64,000 nucleotides of DNA. Source: Pardosa pseudoannulata (Eukaryota; Arthropoda; Arachnida; Araneae; Lycosidae). The position numbers were made by a program, and so were the translations under genes. The stretch is taken from positions 103,303,004 to 103,367,003 of the forward strand of contig CM063503.1 in NCBI GenBank assembly GCA_032207245.1, written 5' to 3'. Below are positions 1 through 11,239 of this stretch, one piece after another. Position 1 is the stretch's first letter. Every line of letters starts with the position of its first letter. The notes below the pieces were generated by a model. The model saw only the letters and a program-made list of their open reading frames with translations. It was not told the DNA's origin and did not search any database.

Positions 1-3000
1 TCCTTAAAAATATCCTGAATGTTCAGTTATTTGAATATTCATAGAAAACGCAATTACATACACTTAAAGAATTCGTAAGAAACAATCAACGCAAGAGCGT
101 AGTTTTTTAAAATCTTACGAATCGTGATATAGCAATTTAAATGAGTTTATAACAAATTATTCTGTATTTTTGATTTAACAAAGACGGAAGTTTCATAAGC
201 GTTTAAATAACTTCATATATCTCAAATTTATGATTTTGTTATACACGAATTTTGTTTGCATTAAAAGATTTATGATGGAAACAGACGAACTTTAAGAATG
301 CAGCAAGACACTTTTAGAAGGGATGAAACCCCTTGCGGAAATTTATAAAACCAGTATAGAAATACTTTTTCAAACGTTCTTTGCATTACCAACCAGGGTA
401 TATTGCACTGATCAGTGTATGATTGCATTATCTGTTATATCGTAATACATTTACACGTACTAAGGTTTTAACCGCAGTGGGGAATAAATACCTTCAATTG
501 TCAATCTTGTTACCCGAAGACTACAGAACAGAGACTAGGGTTTAAAACTGATTGCGATAGACTGCAAAGATTCATGATAGTGGAACGTTTCAAATTCTAA
601 ATTTAAAGGTTAAAACCTAAAACGGGTTTTGTATCACATCAGTAAAGTTTTTTTTTATTATTATTATTATGCTTTAAAATATCGGAAAAAGCTTTTTTGC
701 TTCTTTACCTTTCCACAGATACTCGAGTAAGTGTATCACAATAGTGAATTCTTTGTAAAGAAATCACCAATATAAACCACATTAGTAATCGAAACTAAGA
801 TAAAATAGCAAAGTAAGCATATTATTGAAGATTAATTCTTACTTAAATAAAATTATACAATAAAGCCTAGATACAATAATACTTAACAGACTCATTACAG
901 TATAGAGAGACAGTTATAAATCTGAAATGTAAGTCGCTTCTAAAATACTGATGTTTCATGTATTTCTGTTGAGTTAGTGTTCCCGAGGAAGAGTGTTAAA
1001 AGATAGCTGAAAATTCAGTTACGACAAGTTAATAGAAAAATTCCAGTTTTCCCCCTCCCTCAGTTTCCTGGTGATTAGATATCTTCAGTTTGTTCCAGAT
1101 AGACGAGGACGTCGTGACAAAAGCACTTAAGTAATGTGGACTGCAACAAAATTATAGAAACGTGTTTTCCAGACAACTACGAAATTTGCGACAAGCTAGC
1201 GAACTTTATTTCCAATGACCGGGCCCATTAAGAATAAAACAGTTGAAAAGTAGTATATAAACCATTCAAATAATTATCGCCCAAGTCCCTTCCCCAACTA
1301 ATAACTTGTCGACAGTTTCTCCATGGAGATCCCCACTGGTAATCCGATATATTTGTCCATTTTTATTATCACACAGGAGACATGCAGACTCGGTAAGAAT
1401 GCCAAGTCGATATAATTGAGTTACAAGGCAAAAAGTAGTAAACATTACAGCATGCATTTTCATAAAAGGTTTAATTCTGTTTACCTCAATCAGTAGCTGT
1501 ATATTTTATGAAACCATTTTAATTTATCTACCAGTATTATTTCGTTTCCTTGATAAGTTTACATGGATATTCGAGATATTTCATTTTAATTAAAATGGTT
1601 AAGTTTTAAATTGTTATTGGCTTACAATTCCTCGTAACTTAGTTTACAAATATCCGAAAAAGGTATTCTACAAAAGCCCACTTAGATATCCACAAAAATA
1701 ATTTTTTTTTTGCTAAAAAACTCAGAATAGTTTTAAGTAACAATGAGAACCTAAGAATTTAAGAGCTAACAGTTTATTCTAGCACTAACGTTTAAAAACA
1801 ATTAGTTTTTTTTTTATCCAATATTCAATGTCAAGAGCAGTAGAACGTCCAGTCTTCTAGGTCTCGCATTGTTGATTTAAGACTTTCCTTCTCAGCAAAC
1901 TTCAAAGCTTTGTCATAATATTTCGGAAGAATGAATGAGATAATTGACAGACTTGCACATAATACCTATTCATGGTGAAAAGTGTAAAACATTTAAATTT
2001 ATTTTAATAACTTCTGTTAATGTGTGTCGGGAACAATCACCTTTCAGGCCTTACATCTAGTACGTGAAAAGCTAACATGGAGGTAAGTCATTTAACTTTT
2101 TTTGTGGGTGGAGGCAAAACTCTTAAACTGCCATAACTTGAAAATAAAACAGACTTAGGGTTATGCATGCTTTATTTCTACGATAATTAAAATAGAAATG
2201 TCTTTACCGCGAGAACTTAAAAATACGTATAGAAAAAACCAAAATGAAGGATCTTTGTCTAACTGGAAGAAAAACATTTCATAGCCTAACCAGCATATTA
2301 GTAACTGTATAGGTAATATTTAGGATACACCATGCCATCAAGCATTCATTATTCGACATTTAGTTCACTTTTATTTTATTTGCAGTTATTCCAACACATT
2401 CCTATCAAACTAATAGGAATCAAATTATATCCATGTTCTTCAAACAAGAGTGAAAACACTTATTTTGTTTCAAACCTCTAGAGTAGTTTTCATAAGTTAC
2501 TCGTCCAAAGTAGGCTCAGTTAAAAATTTGAAGAGATTTAAACAGCTTCTAAAAGGCTTAGAAGTAGTTTTTAATTTTGACAAACTATTTGCATTCTGGA
2601 ACATGAAATATATCTTAACCAAAAATAGAGATAAATATACGTATAGATATAGATATAAGATTAAATCTACCTACATTCGAGAATTTTTCTTAAAGTCAGT
2701 TTTTAAGACAGTTTTGAATCACTGTATATTAAAAGAAAGGGTAAACAATAGATTCTTGTTGAACTTTGGAATCCATTTTGAATGAATACTTCATTAAAAG
2801 TATAATAGCCATTTAGGAAGATCTCTAACTATGTTTGAAATAGAAGTTAGTATTACGAGAATATCGGGAACATTAATTTTTTTTATTTTAAATTTATTTT
2901 AAAGACTGACGTCCGATTTCGTGAACTGAATATGGACGGCAAATGAGAAATGGTTAAAAACCTTACATATCCAATACATTAACAAATACATGACATCAAA

Positions 3001-3883
3001 GTTTATAGAGTTTGTGTTTGAAAAAATAAAGATTGTTTTATCTACGCTAACCAAAATATCGTTATTTAATGCAACAGATTTACTAAACAGTCTTTAACGA
3101 TAAAGACTATTGTGACATAATATCGTCAACATAGATTACAATAACAATATTAAACGTTATAGCAGAATTGAAATTTCGGATATGTTATTTTACTTAAACA
3201 TCCTACTACAATACACCCGTAACGCTTACATTGATCTACAGCTTACATTTTACACACAATAAGTTTTCATAATAGTGTTCTCATTTATTAGTTCTCACTT
3301 TTATCAAGATAAAACTATTTATCAGACCATTTACATATAGGATACTTTATCGTTTGAAATACAGTTGGGATGTTTACAACTGGGAAATACAGCTTTCGTC
3401 TATCTAACAATCTTACAAACATGGGCTGTATATGCCCAATAGATTCGGTTTCGTCTGACCTGCAACTAGCAAATCGACCTAAAAAGGTCAGTACTACACA
3501 AACATGATCGTCGCTTAGTAGAGCACTAAACAAAATATTTGGCTTTTTAAAAAATATTACATTTTGGGATAAATCACAGATACATAGTAAACAAATATTA
3601 AAAAGATTATAGAAATAAGTCGCTAACTTCTTTATGCTAACCATAAGGTGTTGAGTACTAGACCGAAGAATAATTTAAACGCTTAAATTTTAAGACATTA
3701 AAAAACCTGGTTTTACTGCTGGGAAATAAAAGTTAATATATGGATTTTACGATATTATAGGATCTAGATTTACTTATTTTGTATCATTTTAGTTTAAATA
3801 TCTTTTATATAGTTACAAATTAGCTTATATCCAAGTGGCACAAATGTCCACTTAACGTAAGTAGATGGAATTTTGATACTGGC

Positions 3884-3885
<2 letters not shown>
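1..3885. other. AT-rich intergenic DNA, no gene recognised
   Basis: AT-rich sequence with scattered homopolymer T/A runs and short ORFs of low-complexity composition. The ORFs at 2450-2785 (+) and 3315-3644 (-) have no recognisable motif and no convincing splice context. The only stretch that may once have been coding is 1266-1463 on the minus strand, listed separately. Confidence 0.6.
1266..1463 (-). pseudogene. Possible fragment of a retroelement C-terminus
   Basis: A 65-codon minus-strand ORF contains a run LYRLGILTESACLLCDN. It resembles the C-terminal zinc-knuckle lead-in of non-LTR retrotransposon polyproteins in arthropods (a 'hL.RhGi..s..C..C' pattern). The expected downstream His and Cys of the knuckle are not seen, so if the match is right the piece is decayed. 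It could equally be a chance ORF. No flanking reverse transcriptase or RNase H sequence was recognised. Confidence 0.22.

Positions 3886-3953
<68 letters not shown>
3886..3953. repeat. (TA)n microsatellite
   Basis: Uninterrupted TA dinucleotide run of about 68 bp, directly visible. Confidence 0.98.
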
Positions 3954-3957
<4 letters not shown>

Positions 3958-3989
3958 TTACTTAAGTACTCTAGTAGTACTAGTCTATA

Positions 3990-4105
3990 GGGACCTACTG
4001 CTTAAAGACTATTCCGAACGGCTACGAACATACATACCGCAATGAGATTCAAATCCATGAACTACGGCATCTCAGATCAGCGCCCTAACCATTTGGCCTA
4101 GTTGT
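3990..4105 (-). repeat. tRNA-derived SINE copy, minus strand, 3' truncated
   Basis: Read on the minus strand, it shows the family order: 'GGCCAAATGGTTAGGGCGCT' A-box region, a B-box-like GATTTGAATCTCA, then CGTAGCCGTTCGGAATAGTC and CTTTAAGCAGTAGGTCCC. It matches the better preserved copy at 40216-40391 but stops after the GTAGGTCCC segment. A (TA)n tract lies just upstream on the plus strand. Confidence 0.8.
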
Positions 4106-4174
4106 CTTAGATATTATATCCTACCTAGTATCAGGGTAAAAAATGAAATTAAGATAAAAGAATTCAAACGGACG

Positions 4175-4281
4175 GAAAAAAAAAAAATAAAAATAAGAAA
4201 TAAAGAAAAACAAAAAAAAATGAAAAAAAAAAAAACAAAAAAAATAATCGAAAAAGGAAAAAAAAACAATTTAAAAAAAAA
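4175..4281. repeat. Degenerate poly-A tract
   Basis: About 107 bp consisting almost only of A, broken by single T, G or C bases. It could be an old retroposon tail or a slippage-grown simple repeat. No retroposon body was recognised next to it. Confidence 0.85.
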
Positions 4282-4300
4282 CACTACTTAGTACAGAGAG

Positions 4301-4535
4301 CAAAATATCTACCGAAAAAATCATTAAGACGATCGGTAACAGCAGCTTCTTCAAGTTTACATTCACTTTTTAAATATACTATCAACAAGATAACTTCTTT
4401 CCTTTTACACAAATCAGCACAAAATATCTGTAGAAAGAGTATAAAAACACCAGGCCAACAGTAGCTTCCTCAAAATTCCATTCGCTTCTTAAATGCACTG
4501 TCATTCCAGACGATGGTTTATTCTTCTCCTCTTAT
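4301..4535 (+). repeat. Diverged tandem duplication, unit about 117 bp
   Basis: Two adjacent diverged units share, in order, AAAATATCT, a C/A-rich spacer, 'AACAGYAGCTTCYTCAA', 'ATTC(A/G)CTT(T/C)TTAAAT' and an ACTRTCA motif. The second unit begins near 4419. A partial third unit may follow near 4560-4600. No coding potential is seen. Confidence 0.55.
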
Positions 4536-4619
4536 GCAAAACTTCAGTCAGTGCGTGGTAAAACACAAATTAGTTGAAGAGACAATTGCAAAATACTGAT
4601 TGGTTTTTACAAAAAAATC

Positions 4620-5354
4620 GTTATTAATTTACTTTACCATCTAGAAGATAGTTAAATATGAGATCTTACACTTTCATGATCGCTATGTACAAGTACATGG
4701 AATTACTATCAGTTATAAATTTTAATTCCATACCCTACATATATACAATTTTGTTTATGCTCAATAAATATTATTAAAATATTTTTTTCCTTTTTTAAAC
4801 TGAAAATCTCTGCATTGAATTCGAAGTACCAACGTACTGGATTTTCGAGTTCAAAGGTCGAGATTGTAATGGTCATTCATATTTATGACATCCTATTTTA
4901 CAGGTAAGCGACCCTACTAGCATAAAGAAATGGAACTGACTCTACACAAATTCAGGGATTTCTATTATAATTTGTTTACATTAATACTAAGAGTAGATAA
5001 ATTAAATAGAAATTGATGGCATTTAATCTACGATTGGCTGTAATCGACGATAGTAAGACCAGTCTCATGATTATTAAGATTTGTGTGTTTTTCCCAAGAG
5101 CAAATTCCATTGAACAAAAATTTCGTGTGTGTAATTTATGCAATAAAAATTGTGTTTGTTACTGTATTATAAGTAAATCTCTGAGTTATACCGTCATACG
5201 GGTAATTTGATGTTACATTATTAAATTATTACCAAATTAGTTAAACGATTTTGAGATGTAACAAAGGATTTATGAAATTATTTCAATGCCATTCATGTAG
5301 GTTGTGGTCAAACTTCTTTCGGATTTTGTTTCAGCAACTTTTACTTTGCAAGCA
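4620..5354. other. AT-rich spacer, nothing recognised
   Basis: No family motif, RNA gene or structured repeat was seen. The 65-codon ORF at 5013-5210 lacks any recognisable domain. Confidence 0.5.
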
Positions 5355-5360
5355 TTTCAG

Positions 5361-5432
5361 TGTTAGAGGTGGCGCCCCTAAGAGTGAAGTACCCGTGGCA
5401 AATGCCACCTTCTTCAAGCCCTAGTTACGGAC

Positions 5433-5435
<3 letters not shown>
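5361..5435 (-). mobile_element. Possible single terminal end of a hAT-like element
   Basis: A GC-rich 75-bp block breaks the AT-rich background and ends ACGGACCTG immediately before a (TA)n tract. In reverse complement it starts CAGGTCCGTAACTAGGGC, which has the CAGG-type terminus common in hAT transposons. No partner end was found upstream, so this may be a relic or a misreading. Confidence 0.3.
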
Positions 5436-5511
<76 letters not shown>

Positions 5512-5521
5512 GTGTGTGTGT
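5436..5521. repeat. (TA)n followed by (TG)n microsatellite
   Basis: TA run 5436-5509, then TG run 5511-5521. It sits at the edge of a family B repeat, the same arrangement as at 42867-42958. Confidence 0.97.
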
Positions 5522-6262
5522 GAGAGAGAAATATATCAAAATTATCCCCCTTAAAATAGTTCTATAAAATTCTCATTTTCCCCTTCTCAATTCTTTTATA
5601 CCTATTATCTCAGCCACAAAATATCTTATCAAAAGGAGTGTCCGCCTCTTAAATTCTTTTAGCAGTCTCTCAAAGCAAACTCTGAAATAAATGCTAATTT
5701 TGTGTCCACTCACCACATTTTCCAGCTGTCCCAGGCGAATGGTTCCCTTTTTCCACTGGCCTAAGTTCCTTTCTGACTATTAAATTCCCTGATTAAGCTG
5801 CCGTTTTCTTGGGAATTGTTATTATGGAATTTATATCACATATTTTAAGCAGTGGACTGTAAACACTTAATTTTAACTAATAAAAAAGAAATGCTTCAAT
5901 TCAACACAAACTCAATCTCGCACAATTTATTCCTTGACACACGCTCATACAAAACTGGAGTAGCTCCTTCTTTTTTACAAAGCAATACACATAAACAAAC
6001 TCTTCGCGAGATGGCGCTTTTACATAACTGCTTGATTGGGTACGAACAGGAATGATCTCCACGTCTCTTGCTGTGGGGCCAACAGTCGAAAGTGCAAGTG
6101 GGTTCGCGTATCATTTCCTTCTCTGCTCTTGGCCAGAGAATCATGTGGTTTCTTAGATCTTAAATAAAAGTTAAGTTCCACTACGGACTGGCCGTTCTTT
6201 ACATGGTGCCTTGACTGCTATTTACTGCTTAGGATTTTCCCTGCCCAGTAAGCCATGGCCAA

Positions 6263-6293
<31 letters not shown>

Positions 6294-6300
6294 GGAGCTT
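5522..6300 (+). repeat. Family B dispersed repeat, + copy
   Basis: This copy shares ordered blocks with 40080-40780, 42960-43530, 43735-44290 (-) and 46880-47250 (-): 'AAAGGAGTGTCCGCCTCTTA', 'CTCTCAAAGCAAACT', 'AATGCTAATTTTGTGTCCAC', 'CAGCTGTCCCAGG', 'CTAAGTTCCTTTCTGACTAT' and a terminal 'CCCAGTAAGCC...AATAATAGGAGCTTAATTT'. No protein-coding capacity or terminal repeats were established, so its class is unknown. The minus-strand ORF 5896-6144 is a by-product of the repeat. Confidence 0.75.
6264..6293. repeat. (TAA)n microsatellite
   Basis: About ten AAT/TAA repeats inside the 3' end of the family B copy. They expand the AATAATAGG motif that is short in the other copies. Confidence 0.95.
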
Positions 6301-6337
6301 AATTTCGCGTAATCGGTGGATTAACTTTTGCAGCATT

Positions 6338-6352
6338 ACACACACACACACA

Positions 6353-6398
<46 letters not shown>

Positions 6399-6422
6399 AT
6401 ATATATATATGTGTGTGTGTGT
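6338..6422. repeat. Compound (AC)n-(TA)n-(GT)n microsatellite
   Basis: AC run 6338-6355, TA-rich run to 6410, then GT run to 6422. The AC and GT arms are mutually complementary, so the whole tract is a potential hairpin. Confidence 0.95.
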
Positions 6423-6423
6423 A

Positions 6424-6935
6424 TTGTGACGTCGTCGCGACATCCCATTAGCGTCACAAATGTAGTTGTGTTATGAACCAGGCTAGACGCCAACCAATCT
6501 AGGAAATTGACACTAACAAACAATGACAATTCGTTACAGCACACCTTGAGATGCCCAAGCCGATTAGAAGGTCAGACACCGTGGAAAAACCAGAGAGGCG
6601 CCAATGAAAATACGAATCCGAGTCTAACAGGATGGTGTAACGTGAAGTGGCTCAATTCTCCCCTTTTCGTTACGTACCGAAATCGTTTACTCAACGAACA
6701 ATTTTACCGACAGTTTCAACGAACATTTGACCGAAAGCGATTCCCCCCGTTTCGTTGCAAATCTTTGTTCACGCTTGTTCGCTAAAACGAGTTTGGGGTC
6801 GAGGCTTCGTTTTTCAACCAATCATATTCCCAGTTCATTTCCAGTCCCATTTCCCAGAAAGTTTGAGCGGATTATTTGTAAGCAAACGCACATGTGTATA
6901 GAGCAATAAGCTCTCTAGCTAGTTAGTGTTAAAAA
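6424..6935. other. GC-richer block of unknown origin
   Basis: About 510 bp with clearly higher GC and CpG content than its surroundings, bounded by a microsatellite and an A9-10 run. It opens with TGTGACGTCGTCGCGACATC, which contains the near-palindrome ACGTCGTCGCGACAT. ORFs at 6507-6785 and 6727-6909 have no recognisable domain. A decayed mobile-element segment, possibly LTR-type, is an inference only. Confidence 0.35.
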
Positions 6936-8299
6936 AAAAATTATTGGAAATAATGAAAAAATGTTGAACGCTAAATTAACTCTGGATTTTACTGCAAATG
7001 ATAAAGAAGAATTGTAGAATGCATTAACAAATCTACTAAATGCCGATGGATTGAAACCTATCAAATCGATATCAAAATGGAAAAAAGTATATTTCTACAT
7101 ACTATGTTTTGACAATATTAATTTATTAAATCGTAAATTAGTCAAACTAAAGTTTGTTGCATGAGTGATTCTAATTTGAAAAAAAAAAAAAAATCTGTAT
7201 TTTAGACAAAATTTTCGGAATTTTATACAAATTTCTCTTTTTTTTTTTAAGAAAAAAAAAAAACATGCTAATTTAAAATAAAAGATATTAATAAAGGGAA
7301 TTTTCAGATGTCGGTATTAGAGCTGGGCTATATCTGAGTTTTAATATTGTGATGTAATATTCCTCAAATATATATATTTTGATATATTAATATATATTAA
7401 TTCGTATATTACTTCCTTATGGAGTCGTAAATATATGCATGTTCTGTATAAAATTCAATCACAAGCATATATAAATGTGTGTTTATTATCCATGAAGAAA
7501 ACATTCAATTTCTTAATTTAACTTATTATACATGAATTTATATATTTATATATTGTTTTATAAAATGCAAATCTATCTCTTGTATATCTGATCTAGCATG
7601 CATATTATTCAAAAGTTTCCCAAAATTAAAAAAGTTAATCAAATGACACAAGAAATGTTTTTACTTGATTCACGGCAGAAACAAATGTGACAAGGCAATA
7701 AAGAAAAATATGATAAGAAAAGAAAGACAGAAAAGTTTGATTATCTTCAAAATTATATATAAATATTATTTGAGGTAAAAGATGGCCTTTTTTTTTAGTT
7801 TTCAGAAAAAAAACTTGTTTATTACAATTTTCAGTACAAACCTACATAAAATTTCATATCAGAAACACACCTGATTTATTGCTTGTTAGAAGCATTGTCT
7901 TAATTTCGTTGAAAGAGCAAAATACATTTACAATTGTTAGATTTTATATCATCATTCAAATATTTATCAAAATACAGAATTGCAAACGTAAAGAACTACT
8001 TATTCTCATTTTATCTAATTTAAAAGTTTTTACAAATGTTGTAATATATATAACATTAAAATAATAAATATAAATAGTTTAATCTTTATAGTTTCAGTTT
8101 CTAAATGCAATGCTGTGTAATGTGTCCCACACTGATTGTATAGTATTTTGTGGTACTTTTTATTGACAGAAAAATTACACTTAATCATTATCAAAAGAAG
8201 CTTTATTACATTTACATTTTTCATTTTACATCAAAAGTTTCATTATTTAATAATTACATTGGAATCTGCATTTAGTACCTCTGTTAATATACAAATATG

Positions 8300-8373
<74 letters not shown>

Positions 8374-9100
8374 GCAAAAAGGAATCCAATTTAAAATTTC
8401 ATAACAATATGCTTTAATAATGTTGTATAAACAATATAAATATGAAGTTTGACTTAATCCCAGATCACAGCTCTGCCCAATTACTCTGTGGTAGGAGCCT
8501 GTAGCATAAAATGCTAAAGCACAAATAATCTGGAATTTAAATAATTTATTTTACAATGCATAAAGCACAAGTACTAATATGAATTGTTCTTTTCCAAATA
8601 TTTATTTAAAACTAGCATAGCTAATTTATAATAAGAAAAATTAAGTTATCATATACTATTAAATGAAATTTATTTCGATTACACTGTAAAATTTCAATAT
8701 CTTAAATATTTTACACTAGCAACAAAAGTCTAGTCTAGAAGATTTTGATTCTAAAATGTATTTAAAGTTAATTTTTTTCTGAAATGATAAATGATATTTT
8801 TGTTGAACTACTGCGTACGTTAAAAGCATAATAAGATTGAAATAAAATTATTGTTGAACAGTATAAAAGGAATAACTTTATTTAAATAAATTTAAATTAT
8901 GGAAAAAAAAACACCATAGTTTCAGTTGAAAGTGCTGCATGCACCTAGACAATCTGTTCAATTTATGGTTGAGTTTGTTACATAAATTGACCACTAAATA
9001 TTTTGGAAATCTATATAAATGAATAAAATACTTATTTGCCAACGAAAATGCATCAGTTCTCTTTTTAAATGTCCTCTTATTTCTTAAACTTTATCTGCTA
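6936..9100. other. Very AT-rich spacer, no gene recognised
   Basis: Highly AT-rich, with poly-A/T runs and a (TA)n tract at 8303-8371. Small ORFs at 7879-8064 and 8136-8372 are low-complexity and run into the TA tract. No conserved motif was seen. Confidence 0.6.
8303..8371. repeat. (TA)n microsatellite
   Basis: Continuous AT dinucleotide run of about 69 bp. Confidence 0.98.
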
Positions 9101-9138
9101 ATTTCATTCTGCAAGAAAGAAGCTGCTATATAGGTAGC

Positions 9139-9737
9139 CCTGTCGTAAACGATCACCGACGACAGGTAACGACAGGGTAATGTTTTCGTTCAGTAGACGA
9201 AGCCGTAACGAACAGAAATCCTTCTTTGAGGAGGGGAGAATCGATCTTTTCCCATCTTTTCGGTAAATGACGTCACTACTACCCCAAAACACAGGCGCCT
9301 AGAAATTGGTCGTCCAGAACTGGTTGTCAGCGAACTTCGTTAGCCCAACGAAGAGGGGAGAATAGAGCCACTGGAGGGAGAAGAAAGACTGAAAGTGATG
9401 GTCGGAAAAGGGAATGGTTTTTTTTTTTATTATTATTGGAGAGCTTTTCTTCAGTTTGTTTGAGAGGCTCATGGGAATCTAGGTTGTATACCCTGTTCAA
9501 CGCATATCTGACGGGCACCTGACCAATTTATTTTTAGGTTCGCCACGAACCAGGGACCTGCAAGTAACCGTTCCCGGCTCATCCTCAGACCTTTGGTTTT
9601 CCCCTTTGGAAACTCTCTAAATAATTTTATTTATTCCAGAATTAATCGTTTCTTATTGTTAGAGCTGTACGTCTTGTCTCCTACCACTCCAACACTCTGA
9701 CGCTACCAGCATTGAGGGACCCGGATACGTTACAATA
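9139..9737. other. GC-richer block, possibly LTR-like relic
   Basis: About 600 bp of GC-richer sequence starts near TGTCGTAAACGATCACCGAC (which includes an ACGACAGG repeat) and ends GGACCCGGATACGTTACA before TA-rich DNA. TG...CA ends and an isolated GC-rich character could fit a solo LTR. No second copy, target duplication or gag/pol sequence was found here, so this is weak. Minus-strand ORFs 9104-9292 and 9327-9518 are unrecognised. Confidence 0.25.
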
Positions 9738-10626
9738 TATATACATATGATGTGTATATGTTGCTGTAAAAGCCCGAAGTCCGGTAAATCCTAGGTTATA
9801 CCAATAAAACCTAGCTTTTTATCAAAGAGGCTTAGTAGAGGTCCGAAGTATGTTTTAATATGATTCTATTTCGAACTCTTCTGTGACATAGGAGTTACCA
9901 ACACCTTCCTGTAAAAGTCCAATACGAGGGATTACTTATGATAGCATTGGATATATAGCAATATATTGCATATAGCATTATGATAGCATTGTAATACAAT
10001 TTGTAAAATTGATCAAAATAAGGTATGATTTAAGATTACATCTACGGAACTGTAATACAATTAATTTTCAAAGTGTTCCAAGAAATAAAAAAAGGAAAAT
10101 TTGTACCATTTCATAAATATTTCCCATGTAAAAAATCTAACGCATAATTCCCTCGATAACTAATGAAGAGATTTCAGTAGTTTTGGCACCAGTTAAAAGA
10201 ATTAAACTGATAGCCCAGAAAAATAAAAATAATCAAATTTAAAAGACAAGAAAAATGTAGTATTTTTTCTGTAATACCTCTACTTTAATATTTCTTACTA
10301 CATATTGCAACGAAGTTTACTGTTATGGCACTTTAGATTACAGCATAAATCAGCTGATTTGAATAAAAATCACATTTTCGTGGTACACTTCTTTGAACAG
10401 TTGCATTTCTGAGTTCGTGTCCCCTAACTAAAAATATATTTTTTTAACTACTTCATGTACACTTATTTTTTATGTACCAACTTCTTCGATGTTTACAAAA
10501 ATTTTCTTTGCAAAATGCAAACTGGTTTCTTGTGTACAGCAATTTTAATTGCTTAACAGCAATTTTAATTGCCAACAACATAATACTCTTCATCTTTAAT
10601 GTGTAAAATAATGGCTCCAATCAAGA
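9738..10626. other. AT-rich spacer, nothing recognised
   Basis: No gene, RNA or repeat family recognised. There is a short local duplication of a 'CAGCAATTTTAATTGC' unit around 10538-10572. Confidence 0.5.
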
Positions 10627-11239
10627 TTGAAGTGGATTCCCTCTTTTCCGGAGCGCAGTGAGAATATTCAAGATTGGTATAAAAAATACCCTTTTTTTTC
10701 CAAGATCGGCTTCAGAACTTCCGTGATGGGTGTGAAAGAAGACATCTGTTGCTATTCACTCGATGTCAACAAAGGAATTTTAATATTTGAAGCAGCAAAA
10801 TTAAAAATGAGAATGAAAGTCAAATTTCTGAACAAAAACGCACCTGGATGTAAAGCTTTAATTCTGATAACAAACCATGCAAAAATCAAGGATGAGCGAC
10901 GAGTATTACTGCTGTTTTTGGCAAAAATACTGGAGCGTTGGAGTAAGACCTCTTTTTATCTCGACAATGATGAAAGGACATAAACTCGTGATATGCAGGC
11001 ATACAAACCATTCAAGTGACAAACTGACAAGACTGTTCGTCGATATGACAACTTCGATGAACAGTAGTGGTAGATATTGTTTAACCATTGGCAGTTACAA
11101 GCAGAGATGTCACGCGTGTGGAGGTCGATCTTCGATTCCGCTTGGCTACAACTGCAATATATCTAACTTCCGAGGAGTTCATAACCCTTGGACGACCGGC
11201 TACAGATCTTCAGACAACTGTTTGGTTGGTTTGGAATAA
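10627..11239 (+). CDS. Unrecognised overlapping ORF pair, possible broken gene
   Basis: Two + strand ORFs, 10627-10983 (118 codons) and 10877-11239 (120 codons, different frame), overlap in DNA that is GC-richer than its surroundings. The first has a well-mixed, protein-like composition with several Lys/Arg/Leu stretches (for example KDERRVLLLFLAKILERW). The second is Cys/Gly-rich near its end (CHACGGRSS). I do not recognise either product. A single gene broken by a frameshift near 10880-10980 is one reading. Two unrelated chance ORFs or a decayed transposon are equally possible. No clear splice sites or promoter were identified. Confidence 0.28.

Noticed and set aside
2076..2090. ATGGAG|GTAAGT, a perfect donor after an ATG
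   Set aside because: No convincing upstream exon or downstream partner exon was found, so it is probably a chance donor.
2450..2785. 111-codon plus-strand ORF
   Set aside because: Lys/Tyr/Phe-rich composition typical of random AT-rich frames; no motif, promoter or splice context.
5360..5554. ORF with a long Tyr-Ile run
   Set aside because: It is a translation of the (TA)n microsatellite. The same applies to ORFs at 6299-6544, 8136-8372, 40739-40993, 42731-42964 and 42745-42972.
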